From Mesorhizobium sp. ORS 3324 (GTDB lineage: Bacteria; Pseudomonadota; Alphaproteobacteria; Rhizobiales; Rhizobiaceae), in the NCBI GenBank assembly GCA_000824825.2, contig LM655198.1, positions 81,398 to 145,397 of the forward strand: 64,000 nucleotides of DNA, in the 5' to 3' direction. Position numbers and translations under genes: made by a program. This document shows, piece after piece, positions 45,333-54,472 of this stretch. Positions within the stretch are counted from its first letter, which is position 1; each line of letters begins with the position of its first letter. The notes under the pieces were generated by a model. It was not told the origin of the DNA. It was given only the letters and a program-made list of their open reading frames with translations, and ran no database searches.

Positions 45333-46085
45333 TCAGGCAGCGACGGCCGGCTGCAGCAGGTAGCCCGGTTCTTCCTTGTCAAGGATCGAGACGAGAGCGC
45401 GAAAGTGCCCTTCGGAGAACCCTTGGTAATCCCGCCACTGCCGCGCCGTCTTAGCGGCTACTTCATGCGGCAGGCGCTTGACTTGTTTGCCGGTTGAATG
45501 CGCGAGCACAAGGTTCATGCAGGCCCGCTCGAGGTGATAGAGCGCATCAAAGGCATCTGCCACACTGCGGCCGACCACCATCACCCCGTGCCCACCAAGA
45601 AGTATGACATCCTTGTCACCGAGGAGACCGGCGACGCGCGCCGGTTCCTCGGAATCGACGAACATTCCGCCATAGTTTTTGTCGTAGGCCACGTTGCCAT
45701 AGAACCGCGCCGAGTTCTGGCAGATTGGCAGGATCTCAGGATCTTCCTGGCAGCTCCAGGCTGTCGCGTAGGGCATGTGGGTGTGCATTATGCACCGCGC
45801 CCGCGCGACGTTGCGATGGAGGTATGAATGCAATTCCCACGCTGTGCGGTCGGGAGCGTCCCGACCTGTCGGTGTCTCGTCCGCCGAGGAACTGAGCAGG
45901 AGCAAATCTCGCGCCTTTATCTGCGAGAAATGCGCCATATTCGGGTTCATGAGAAACCGACCGCCCTCCTCATCCACCGCCACCGAGAAATGGTTCGCAG
46001 TCGCCTCGTGCAAGCCGAGGCGAGCGGTCCAACGAAACGCTGCGGCAAGGTCGTTGCGCAAGCGAGCTTCTTGGTTGTTCATCAT
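45333..46085 (-). CDS. Class II aldolase/adducin family protein
   Basis: A 250-residue zinc-dependent class II aldolase-like protein. Metal ligands visible as HTHMPY (two His) and LLGGHGVMVVG (third His); early NHFSVAVD. Members cleave or epimerise sugar phosphates or hydroxyacids; the adducin-like subgroup often lacks a known substrate. It follows the DapA-like gene in the operon and precedes the aldehyde dehydrogenase by 14 bases. Confidence 0.9.
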   Translation of the reverse strand: MMNNQEARLRNDLAAAFRWTARLGLHEATANHFSVAVDEEGGRFLMNPNMAHFSQIKARDLLLLSSSADETPTGRDAPDRTAWELHSYLHRNVARARCIMHTHMPYATAWSCQEDPEILPICQNSARFYGNVAYDKNYGGMFVDSEEPARVAGLLGDKDVILLGGHGVMVVGRSVADAFDALYHLERACMNLVLAHSTGKQVKRLPHEVAAKTARQWRDYQGFSEGHFRALVSILDKEEPGYLLQPAVAA

Positions 46086-46124
46086 GGGGATTCCAAACTG
46101 ACAGTGTCGTGCCGGCTCGTTTGA

Positions 46125-47009
46125 CTAGGTTGCCCTCGCCAGTTGCAACGGCTTGAGAGCGGCTTCGATTTTTACCTCTTCGTCTGGGCCGACCTCGCAG
46201 ACGGGCGCGCGAACAGTGCCGCCGTCAAAGCCCATCTGTCGCGATGCCGCTTTGACAGCCGGGATGTAATCGTTCTGCCAGCAGTAGGCGACGATCGGGA
46301 ACATCGACTGCCACAGCTTCAGGCCCTCGGCGTGCTTGCCGCTGTCGATAAGGTTGAAGAGCTGAACTGCCTCGCGCGGGAAGATATTGGCGCAGCCCCA
46401 AATCGTACCTGCAGTACCCAGCATGAAAGAGAACGGTGCGTTCGGATCGGCACCGTTCAGGATCTTGCCGCCGCATGCCAACAGCGCCTGTTGTTTGCAG
46501 AGGTCGCCTGAGCTGTCTTTGATGAAGTTGAAATTATCCAGTTGCAGCAAACGGGTATATAGCTTGGGAGTGAGCTCGATCCCCGTCGCTCCCGGAATAT
46601 TGTAGCCTATGACGTCGATCGACACTTCCTTGCAGACCGCCTCATAGAAAGCGAAAATACCATCATCGTGCTTGGGGCCCTCGAAAAAGGGCGGCAGGAT
46701 CATCAGCGCATCTACGCCCGCGTCTTGAGCGGCCTTGGAGCGACGGATCACTTCTTGCAGGTTCAGGGCCGAGGTCTGCGCAGTAATCGCTGCACGCCCG
46801 TTGATCCGCTTCACGCCCGTTGCGAACAGCTTGTTGCATTCTTCCTCGGTGAGGTAGGCATGCTGGCCTGTGCCGGAACTCAGCACGAAGCCATGCATAC
46901 CGGTTTCCAGATATTGGTCGAGCAACCTGTCCCAGCGCGCGAAATCGATCGACCCGTCCTTATGGAAGGGAGTCTGCATCGCTAGGTTGATACCTCTCAA
47001 ATTCGCCAT
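46125..47009 (-). CDS. DapA/NanA-superfamily aldolase
   Basis: A 294-residue member of the dihydrodipicolinate synthase / N-acetylneuraminate lyase superfamily. Schiff-base Lys in NFIKDSSGD, catalytic Tyr in VIGYNIPGATG, and pyruvate-binding SSGTGQHAYLTEEE in place of the usual GGTTGE. A CAGGAG ribosome site precedes the ATG. The family performs pyruvate aldol condensation or cleavage; in a catabolic operon a retro-aldol step forming pyruvate is likely (inference). Confidence 0.92.
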   Translation of the reverse strand: MANLRGINLAMQTPFHKDGSIDFARWDRLLDQYLETGMHGFVLSSGTGQHAYLTEEECNKLFATGVKRINGRAAITAQTSALNLQEVIRRSKAAQDAGVDALMILPPFFEGPKHDDGIFAFYEAVCKEVSIDVIGYNIPGATGIELTPKLYTRLLQLDNFNFIKDSSGDLCKQQALLACGGKILNGADPNAPFSFMLGTAGTIWGCANIFPREAVQLFNLIDSGKHAEGLKLWQSMFPIVAYCWQNDYIPAVKAASRQMGFDGGTVRAPVCEVGPDEEVKIEAALKPLQLARAT

Positions 47010-47041
47010 GTTAGTTACTCCTGACCTAAATTTACCGACAG

Positions 47042-48439
47042 CTATACTTCACGCCCGGCTCTCCAGAGCCGGAACCTCGTTGAATATCGCACGCCGAGCG
47101 AAGTGATGAATTTTGGGTATGCCGGGCTTGGCCTTGCCTTGTTCTGCAAAATGCGGATTGACTTGCTGTCCTGGCCACAGGCGAGCTCGGCTACAGCCTT
47201 TCCGTAGATTGCGCCGCGCGAAACACCGGTCCCGTTGCAGAAGCCCGCCCCGAACACTCGATCACTCAGCCGACCGAAAACGAAACCCCCGTTCTGGGCC
47301 AGGCTAAGAGCGCCGCCCCAGGTGTATTCAAAGCCGATCGAAGATATTTGAGGGAACCGGCGATCGAACGATTTTTGATGGCTGCGTCTGGCGCGGGCGA
47401 TCTGAGTTGCAGTCGTATGGAAACCGTCGGCGTAGTCGTAGATGTTGCGTATAAAAAGCCGGTTATCGATTGTCCGGCGAACTGTGGTCCCGAAGCTTTC
47501 CGCAGGGATCAAGCCGAAGGTATTGCGACCGCCAATTCTGGCCACTTCCGCGGCCGTCAAAGGCCGGGTCATGCTCGCATAGGTATAAACAGGGATAGCG
47601 CTCTTCTCGTAGAAGCCAAACTCAGAGATAAACCCGTTGTTGGCCAGAATAATGTTTTTGGCATGGATCTCGCCGTTCGCCGTGCGCAGGACATGGCGCG
47701 GGGAGCCGTAAACAACCTCCAGGATCGGCGTCTTTTCATATACTTTGGCGTTGTCTCCGAGATTGGCTGCGATGCCGCGGAGCAAGGCTGCCGGCTGCAG
47801 CAGAACGGTGCCAGGGGTGTGCAGGCCTTTCGTGTAGTAGGAGCTGCCAACCATCTCTCTCATCTGATCGGCGTTATACCACTGATATTCTGCTCCGATG
47901 CGATCGAGTGCGAGAGCGAAGGTTCTAAGACAAGCCTCGCCCCTCGCCGTCACAGCTGAGTGCGTCTTTCCTTCCGGACTCCAATCGCATTTGATGCCAT
48001 ACCTTTCTACAGCATCCCGCAGATAGGCTATGCCCTCCAGATTGATGTCGCGCTCTTCGATATTGCCTTTTTCGTCTTCGACGAAATTCGCGTTGCGGGG
48101 GTTGTGAGCAAGGTCGATCGCATAGCCAGCGCAGCGCCCCGCTGCGTTATTGCCAATTTCGACCGCATCGACCAGCAGAACCGAATCCTGGCGGCGAAGC
48201 TCTGCAATGCGTCGGGCCGCGTTAGTGCCGAACCATCCCCCACCCACCACAACCCAATCAGCGTCGACCCGCCCAGACAGCGGAGCAGCAAGATTTACAT
48301 CTCGTAAATTCGCGAACCACCCGCTGACGGTCAGCTCTGAGGGCAAGTTGCTGATTTTGACCGTCCCGGTGGACGGTGAGGAAGCAATTTGAGGGTTGGT
48401 CTCACCAGGAGCCATGGCAAAACGTTCTATATCAAACAT
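47042..48439 (-). CDS. FAD-dependent amine/amino-acid oxidase, PuuB-like
   Basis: A 465-residue DAO-family flavoenzyme. Rossmann motif DWVVVGGGWFGTNAARRIAEL (about 60-80), IGNNAAGRCAGYAIDL, C-terminal FVFGRLSDRVFGAGFCNGTGVSRG, and a tail (GVRYSTRFRLWRAG) resembling gamma-glutamylputrescine oxidase. It would convert an amine or N-substituted amino acid to an aldehyde or 2-oxoacid plus ammonia and peroxide. An N-terminal extension of about 55 residues precedes the FAD fold. First gene of the operon that ends at 38692. LysR box F lies about 120 bases upstream, and a TCTATATC half-site (48426-48433) overlaps the start region. Confidence 0.88.
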   Translation of the reverse strand: MFDIERFAMAPGETNPQIASSPSTGTVKISNLPSELTVSGWFANLRDVNLAAPLSGRVDADWVVVGGGWFGTNAARRIAELRRQDSVLLVDAVEIGNNAAGRCAGYAIDLAHNPRNANFVEDEKGNIEERDINLEGIAYLRDAVERYGIKCDWSPEGKTHSAVTARGEACLRTFALALDRIGAEYQWYNADQMREMVGSSYYTKGLHTPGTVLLQPAALLRGIAANLGDNAKVYEKTPILEVVYGSPRHVLRTANGEIHAKNIILANNGFISEFGFYEKSAIPVYTYASMTRPLTAAEVARIGGRNTFGLIPAESFGTTVRRTIDNRLFIRNIYDYADGFHTTATQIARARRSHQKSFDRRFPQISSIGFEYTWGGALSLAQNGGFVFGRLSDRVFGAGFCNGTGVSRGAIYGKAVAELACGQDSKSIRILQNKARPSPAYPKFITSLGVRYSTRFRLWRAGREV

Positions 48440-49700
48440 GGGGGACGCCCTTTGTCGCCCAGTGGCGGGCGTCTAGATAGAGAAGCTTACCGTATAATCT
48501 TTTTCGCCATTTGGAGAGGTCAAAACTCAGGGCTTGTGCCTTCATTATTTTGCCGCTGCTATAGAGAGAATTTATGTATCGTGGCGCGCTTGTAGGTTCC
48601 TAAGTGTCTGCAACGAGCAGAGGCCGGCCCTCCTCCTTTTTCAAAATCTACCGCCGACATCGCCGCGTCCTATCGCTGGATCGGATTCTTTGAGTGCAGC
48701 TACTGCGCGGGGCGCTTCGGGAACCGGATCGAAACCTTCGGCGGCCTTTGGTCTGGCTCAGAATTCCTGCTAGGTTTCACTGTCGCCCACGTCCTAGCCC
48801 GCGGCGGAATCATGATGGACGCGCAGAACTCGGCCGTGATTGTCGCGCTTCAGTTCCGAGCCGGCGCCGACCGGGGCCAGGACCAATCCTCCCGGTCCGC
48901 CGCGCAAGCAGCTGAGTTGTGTGCTTCCACGAGTCTAGAACTCGGCCCAGGTCAGATCGCTTGCGTGTGCGATTGCCTGAGCTGGCGCCAAGCATCTTCA
49001 ATATTCATTGGCTTGCGCGCCATGGCCCGGTTAATGCCCGCCTGGTGAGAAGGTTTTAAAAGAGCACCACGGGGGAGGTCTTGTCGGCAGATCAGCTCGC
49101 AACAAAGAATCGAAAGCAGGACGGCGCAAAGATTGACTCTGGAAGTACCCTCTCAAAAGCGCCCCGCACAAGGCATGCAACTCATCAAGCGAAAGCGCCA
49201 ACGCCGGGCCGAACAGACGCATTCCAGCCGCAAACATATTCCTGTCCCAATTCGACCGATTTCATTCCACGACTGCGTCATCCCCTTATCAGCCCGAGTA
49301 ATGCAGACTTGCATCAATGGGCCATCGCTGGTCGCAGCACCATTCCGACAACCTACGGCCGTCCATGCTGCCTGGACTGCATCGATCGCTACGCAGCACA
49401 AATGGCCGAAGCCCGGACGCGGAACGGAACCAGCAAGCGGCTGTTTTTTTCACGAAACCCAAGTACGAATTCAAAACCTTTTGTTCTGATCCCCAAGGTT
49501 TAAAGACCTAGATCCAGGGCTTCTCTCGGCGCTTGAGGATGAAGCGGTGGACATGAGTTCCCTTGCAATCCAACTTGCCGGGAATTATCGTGAGCGGATC
49601 AAGAGAAGCAGCGCACGCTGTTTCGCTTGCGCGTTTGAACCAATCCTTCTGGGATTGAACTCATGTCGCTCGGATTCCATGTAATCTAAGGGGAAGAGCG
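48440..49700. other. Long region without recognised gene, with LysR box F
   Basis: The 1.26 kb hold box F and a number of overlapping open frames on both strands (for example 48694-48915 and 49081-49503) without ribosome sites or known motifs. I see no gene I can support; decayed coding sequence is possible. Confidence 0.4.
48558..48578 (-). promoter_or_regulatory. LysR-type box F (PuuB-like operon)
   Basis: On the minus strand TACATAAA, five bases, TCTATAGC: core ATAAA-N5-TCTAT is perfect. The T-rich block seen in other copies is missing here. About 120 bases before the operon start. Confidence 0.6.
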
Positions 49701-50609
49701 ATCGTCCGCAAGTACTATAACCTGCCACCATTGACGACGCTGGCCGTCTTTGAGGCAACGGCTCGCCATGCGAACTTTAAAAACGCCGCAGATGAGATGA
49801 ACGTAACTGTCAGTGCGGTAAGCCGGCAGATAAAAGCGCTAGAGGATGAACTCGGTCTCAAACTTTTCATCCGACATAAAAATGGAGTGCAGCTGACCGC
49901 TGCCGCGCAAGATTTGTTTTCCGAAGTTGCCGCTAGCCTATCTCGTTGCTCTGAAGCTGTCCAGGCCTTGAGAATTGAGAAGGACGAGGAAATCGTCACT
50001 TTCGCCTGCACCGATGCTTTTGCAACCCACTGGCTTATGCCGAGGATGGGAGATTTCTGGGCCAAATTTCCGCACATTACGGTCAATCATTTCATCTCCG
50101 ATGAGGTTCGCGACTTTCGAAACGCCGAAGTAGACCTCTTTGTAAGACCTGCAGCAGGAATATGGGCGAATGAAAGCACAGAGCCCTTATTCAAAGACCT
50201 TATTTATCCTGTTTGTGGCACAGCTTTCGCAGAAGAACACCGCTTTACGAAGGCCGCCGACTTGGCTTACCTTCCGCTACTGCACGTAGATTGGAATAAC
50301 CGGCATTGGCCTCGATGGCATGATTTTCTGCAAAACGCATCTGTTCCCTACCAAGGATTGCGCGGGTGCAGATTTAACAGATATTCGGCTCTCCTTACGG
50401 CGGCTGAAGCAAATCAAGGTTTAGCGCTAGGATGGGATTCACTGGTCAGACCGATGGTCGACCAAGGAAGACTCGTGCGGTTTTCCGATGTCGCAATGCG
50501 TGATCCTGTGGGGTTTTGTCTAGCTTGGAACAACAGGAAACCACTCTCAAAACCCGCATCAACAATGCGCGCTTGGGTGTTGGACCAGGCACGCGCGGCA
50601 GCCTTCTAG
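49701..50609 (+). CDS. LysR-family regulator (GcvA-like), start codon unclear
   Basis: A LysR protein with helix-turn-helix FEATARHANFKNAADEMNVTVSA, VSRQIKALEDELGLKLFIR and a full effector domain. The first usual start in frame is a TTG at 49731, but GcvA-like proteins carry LPPLxxLxxFEA before that point, and that stretch (YNLPPLTTLAVFEA) is encoded upstream. A purine-rich AAGGGGAAGAG (49689-49698) stands before codon ATC at 49701. No ATG, GTG or TTG lies between the last stop (49656) and 49731. So either a rare ATC/ATT start is used or the original ATG was lost. I report from 49701. It lies about 740 bases upstream of the hydroxylase operon, the same direction. Confidence 0.8.
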   Translation: MVRKYYNLPPLTTLAVFEATARHANFKNAADEMNVTVSAVSRQIKALEDELGLKLFIRHKNGVQLTAAAQDLFSEVAASLSRCSEAVQALRIEKDEEIVTFACTDAFATHWLMPRMGDFWAKFPHITVNHFISDEVRDFRNAEVDLFVRPAAGIWANESTEPLFKDLIYPVCGTAFAEEHRFTKAADLAYLPLLHVDWNNRHWPRWHDFLQNASVPYQGLRGCRFNRYSALLTAAEANQGLALGWDSLVRPMVDQGRLVRFSDVAMRDPVGFCLAWNNRKPLSKPASTMRAWVLDQARAAAF

Positions 50610-51348
50610 CACCCTCTGCAAGCCGGGGATTTAATGCATCATGGCTGTTTGGGTGACCTTATGCATGAACGTGTTGTAGCGCTTGCGGCTAATGCTCTCT
50701 TTCGGACGTGAGCCGGAAAGAGATTCGCTGCCTACAAAATCTGGACCAGGATAGCCGGATGCAAGTCTGCAGCTGGCCGGGGGAATTCGAAGCCTCATTC
50801 GAAGTCATGAGGCCCGTCCCACTTAACGCGGTGGTCGCGACAGGCGAGAGGGACCGCCAGTCGAGCTCCATCGTCGAATAGATGCGCTTTGCGCAGCGTC
50901 TATTTGGCCTCTATCGGCGCGGTATCCCCCTCGGGATCCGTTTGCTCGGACGATTGGCTCGGCCTCAGTGCGCCACCGTGTACCTCCGTCCTCTTGACCG
51001 ACTCGTTAGGGTTTCCGCCGTGCAGCCGGCCTACCGTCATGGTTTGACCCTGCGAGGTTGGAGCTCCAGCCAACTCAGCGCGACTCAATGCATTACGCTC
51101 AACTCAGGTTGATTTTATTTTCCTTTGAGCTCTGAGCATGCGCATTCTATGGTTCTCTCGTAAGCGGGTTGCAGGAGCAAAGGGAAGCCACGCGGGTCGA
51201 GGAGCTGATGTGTTGCAATCAGCGGCCTCCGATGGTTTTTTTGCTACGCGACGTGCCCGTCCCAATGGAACCCCAAAGCTGGAACTTCCGGGCTCCGCCC
51301 GGCGACACGGCCATGCTGGCCTTGCGAAGCCATAGATGAGTGACTCTC
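50610..51348. other. Region without recognised gene upstream of hydroxylase operon
   Basis: Contains only short overlapping frames. It must hold the promoter of the hydroxylase operon. No LysR-type box like A-H was found. Confidence 0.4.
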
Positions 51349-52362
51349 ATGACACATGACACTACGACGCCGGATGTCAGGCTTCCGGGGAAATCGACCT
51401 GGAACTACCACCCTGACCTCCCGCTTGAGGACCGGTCGCTGTTTAACTTGAAACGCGGACTGATCCTTGGGCTGAAGGTGTTGTGGAATTCTTGGCTGCC
51501 AATATCGGATAGGTTGCTCATTGTTGGCTTGTCATGCCTAACGTGGTTCTACCTGTCGCCCTCGCTGGAAACAGCGCGAACTTTTGCTTTCGACTGGATC
51601 GCGGCCGTTTACCTGCGCAACCTCGCGCTGATGGTTTTCGTGGCCGGAGGAATGCATCTCTACCTCTACACCTTCAAGCGACAAGGCAATCATCTTCGGT
51701 ATGATGCCCGGCCATTTCACAAAAAAAGCGCTCTATATACGTTCAGCAGCCAGATCTTGGACAACGTTTATTGGTCAGTCGCGAGCGGAGCGACGATTTG
51801 GACGGCATACGAAGTTCTGGGCCTCTGGGCGTATGCCAACGGCTATGCGCCGATGCTGAGCATTTCTGAACACCCGGTGTGGTTTGTACTTTGGTTTGTG
51901 CTTTTGCCCCTATACGGCGTATTCCACTTTTATTGGATTCACCGCCTACTGCATTGGGGGCCGATATACCACAAGATCCATTCTATTCATCATCGAAACG
52001 TGAATGTCGGCCCGTGGTCTGGCATGTCGATGCACCCAGGTGAGCATATAATATATCTGAGTTCGGTCCTGATCCATCTAGTGATCCCGTCTCATCCGAT
52101 ACACCTCATCTTTCATCTGCAAAACAAGGTGCTTTTGGCCATCAGCTCCCACAGTGGCTATGAAGCAGTGACCGCTGGAGAGGACAGCGACGCTGGACTG
52201 AAGGTGGGAGACTTCTTCCATCAACTGCACCATCGCTATTTCGAGTGCAACTACGGTGAGCCCGAAGTGCCGTGCGACAAATGGTTTGGCACTTTCCACG
52301 ACGGCACGGAAGAGGCCACGGCCCGCACTCGGGCCCGCTTGAAGGAAATGCGCAAGAGGTAA
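51349..52362 (+). CDS. Membrane di-iron hydroxylase (sterol desaturase / fatty acid hydroxylase family)
   Basis: A 337-residue integral-membrane protein (start ATG 51349; GTG at 51340 is possible). Histidine boxes of the di-iron site are visible: HRLLH (HX3H), HKIHSIHH (HX2HH type) and HQLHH near the end. At least four hydrophobic segments (about 45-65, 80-105, 130-165, 175-200). The family uses O2 and electrons to hydroxylate or desaturate lipids and related compounds. The next two genes encode a ferredoxin and a ferredoxin reductase, so the three form a complete electron chain. The substrate is not readable. Confidence 0.9.
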   Translation: MTHDTTTPDVRLPGKSTWNYHPDLPLEDRSLFNLKRGLILGLKVLWNSWLPISDRLLIVGLSCLTWFYLSPSLETARTFAFDWIAAVYLRNLALMVFVAGGMHLYLYTFKRQGNHLRYDARPFHKKSALYTFSSQILDNVYWSVASGATIWTAYEVLGLWAYANGYAPMLSISEHPVWFVLWFVLLPLYGVFHFYWIHRLLHWGPIYHKIHSIHHRNVNVGPWSGMSMHPGEHIIYLSSVLIHLVIPSHPIHLIFHLQNKVLLAISSHSGYEAVTAGEDSDAGLKVGDFFHQLHHRYFECNYGEPEVPCDKWFGTFHDGTEEATARTRARLKEMRKR

Positions 52363-52423
52363 ATACGCCGGCCGCGAAGCGCTGGGTCGTTAGTTGCTGC
52401 ACTACAAGTCTAGGAAGATCGCA

Positions 52424-52747
52424 ATGATCAAGATCACCTACGTTGAACATAATGGCCGGGAGCATGTTGTGGACGTTCCTCGCGGCGCCACGGTCATGGA
52501 AGGAGCCCGAGACAACGGTATCCCCGGTATCGAGGCGGATTGCGGTGGAGCTTGTTCCTGCGCGACTTGTCACGCATATGTCGACCCGAGTTGGGCGGGT
52601 AAGCTTCCGCCAAAAGAGTCTATGGAAAACGATATGCTCGATTTCGCGTTCGAGCCAGATCCTGTCCGTTCGCGCCTTACGTGTCAGATCAGGGTCAATG
52701 ATGCGTTAGAAGGACTTGTTCTTCACATGCCCGCAAAGCAGGTGTGA
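52424..52747 (+). CDS. [2Fe-2S] ferredoxin (putidaredoxin type)
   Basis: A 107-residue ferredoxin from the ATG at 52424 (AGGAAG upstream). The four cluster cysteines are clear: CGGACSCATC gives C-x5-C-x2-C and the fourth is in LTCQI. The sequence ACSCATCHAYVDPSW resembles adrenodoxin/putidaredoxin-class proteins. It would carry electrons from the following reductase to the hydroxylase. Spacing to both neighbours is about 60 bases. Confidence 0.94.
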   Translation: MIKITYVEHNGREHVVDVPRGATVMEGARDNGIPGIEADCGGACSCATCHAYVDPSWAGKLPPKESMENDMLDFAFEPDPVRSRLTCQIRVNDALEGLVLHMPAKQV

Positions 52748-52805
52748 ATCCTCGGACGATCTTCGAACGCTTGGGCAAGTGCGATCTTGCGGAAGGAATT
52801 TGTGC

Positions 52806-54020
52806 ATGACCGGTATTGTCGTGGTTGGTGCCGGTCAAGCCGGAGCGTCGCTGGCAGCCAGGGTGCGGGCCTTGGGGTACGATGGGTCGGTGACGCTTAT
52901 CGGTGAAGAGCCCACCCCGCCCTATCAACGGCCGCCGCTGTCCAAGGGCTATCTTCTTGGAGATCTGGACCTGGAGCGGCTTTACCTTCGTGCATCATCT
53001 TTCTGGAAAGAGAACGAAATCGATCTCAAATTGTCCGCACCTGTGAAATCCATCGATCGCTCGGCTAGGACAGTACTCGCGGATGGTGAGCCAATCCCTT
53101 ATGGGAAGCTAGCGCTTACAATGGGCTCCAGCCCGCGGCGGATGCCGGTGGCGGCGGGCGGTGATTTGAGGGGCGTGTACACGATCCGAACGCTCGCCGA
53201 TGTCGACGCAATGGCTAGCGAATTCCAATCAGGACGGAAGCTGCTTGTTATCGGGGGCGGCTATCTCGGGCTCGAGGTCGCCGCCGTCGGGGTCAAGCTT
53301 GGGCTTGAGATCACGCTGATTGAGATGGCCCCCCGGATTCTCCAGCGCGTCGCGGCGCCGCCAACCTCGGACTATTTCCGTGAGTTGCACTGTAGCCACG
53401 GCGTCAATATCCTCGAGAATACAGAAATCGAGCGTCTGACGGGCGATGTCCGCGTGTCCGGCGCGGAACTCTCGAACGGCATTACGGTTCCAACCGACTT
53501 TGTCATAGTTGCCATTGGGGTCACGCCTAAAACTGGCATTGCTGAGGAAGCGGGGCTCGAGATCGAAAATGGGATTCGAACCGACTCTCACGGCCGCACG
53601 TCAGACCCAAACATATGGTCAGCCGGTGAATGTGCATCCTTTCCCTATAAAGGAAGGCGCCTCCGGCTTGAATGTGTTGGCAATGCAATCGATCAGGCCG
53701 AACTGGTCGCCCGAAACATGCTTGGTGGGTCCGAGAGCTATAAGGCCAAACCCTGGTTCTGGTCGGATCAATATGACGTTAAGCTTCAGATAGCGGGCTT
53801 GAATACAGGTTACGATCGGATCGCTCGACGAAAGGGCGACAATGATCGGTCGATGTCGGTGTGGTACTACAGGGGTGGACGGCTGCTGGCTGTCGACGCG
53901 ATAAATGACCCGCGCGCCTACATGGCCGGCAAACGAATCATCGACGCCGCTCAGACTGTTGCACCCGAGCATGTGATGGATCTTCGAAAGATACCAAAGC
54001 TCTGTTGGCATACGCCATGA
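52806..54020 (+). CDS. Ferredoxin reductase (NAD(P)H, FAD; putidaredoxin reductase type)
   Basis: A 404-residue flavoprotein, start at the ATG at 52806 with GGAAGGAA upstream. FAD motif IVVVGAGQAGASLAARVRALG (about 4-24), NAD motif LLVIGGGYLGLEVAAVGVKLG (about 145-165), conserved TPPYQRPPLSKGYL and NIWSAGECAS, plus the C-terminal reductase domain (WFWSDQYDVKLQIAG). Matches rubredoxin/putidaredoxin reductases. Last gene of the hydroxylase operon. Confidence 0.93.
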   Translation: MTGIVVVGAGQAGASLAARVRALGYDGSVTLIGEEPTPPYQRPPLSKGYLLGDLDLERLYLRASSFWKENEIDLKLSAPVKSIDRSARTVLADGEPIPYGKLALTMGSSPRRMPVAAGGDLRGVYTIRTLADVDAMASEFQSGRKLLVIGGGYLGLEVAAVGVKLGLEITLIEMAPRILQRVAAPPTSDYFRELHCSHGVNILENTEIERLTGDVRVSGAELSNGITVPTDFVIVAIGVTPKTGIAEEAGLEIENGIRTDSHGRTSDPNIWSAGECASFPYKGRRLRLECVGNAIDQAELVARNMLGGSESYKAKPWFWSDQYDVKLQIAGLNTGYDRIARRKGDNDRSMSVWYYRGGRLLAVDAINDPRAYMAGKRIIDAAQTVAPEHVMDLRKIPKLCWHTP

Positions 54021-54472
54021 GCTCATGAAAGCTTTTTCCATGCAGCAAACTTGTCTGAAGATCCGTGAAGTGATGCCGGCGCAAAGCTCTGTCAGGCAAA
54101 GAGACATAAACTGCGATCATGTCTGGCACCTTTTTTTCGTCTACCAGAAGCTCGCAGTCGCAGCATATGATTTCGCCCTATTAACATTGGCGTGCTCCCT
54201 CAGGCAAAACCGGTGGAGTGCGCATTTGTCAGCTAACCGTCCTTCTATCTTCGGAGGGCCTGATGGTTACCGCGGCAGGAACAGCGGGTATCGCCAAGAA
54301 TCCCAAGTTAGTTGGCATGGTGCGGCTTCGGCTCTATCCGCACTTTCTCGGGACTGTCTGCAACCCACCGTCGTTAACAGCGCAGTTTCAAAACCTACAA
54401 TCTCAACGAGGATGCCAGTGAACGCACGCTGAAGGTTCGCAGAGGCATTGCAAAGCGAAAAGGGGAAAGCAC
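54021..54472. other. SBP4 upstream region with LysR box G
   Basis: No gene recognised. Box G is here, about 330 bases before the SBP4 start, farther than in most of the other copies. Confidence 0.5.
54103..54142 (+). promoter_or_regulatory. LysR-type box G (SBP4)
   Basis: GACATAAA, five bases, ATCATGTC, then CCTTTTTTTCGTC. The second half-site diverges from TCTATATC but the outer dyad GACAT / ATGTC is perfect. Confidence 0.5.

Noticed and set aside
49081..49503. Open frame of 140 codons upstream of the LysR gene
   Set aside because: No ribosome site, no motif, and three mutually overlapping frames of similar length.
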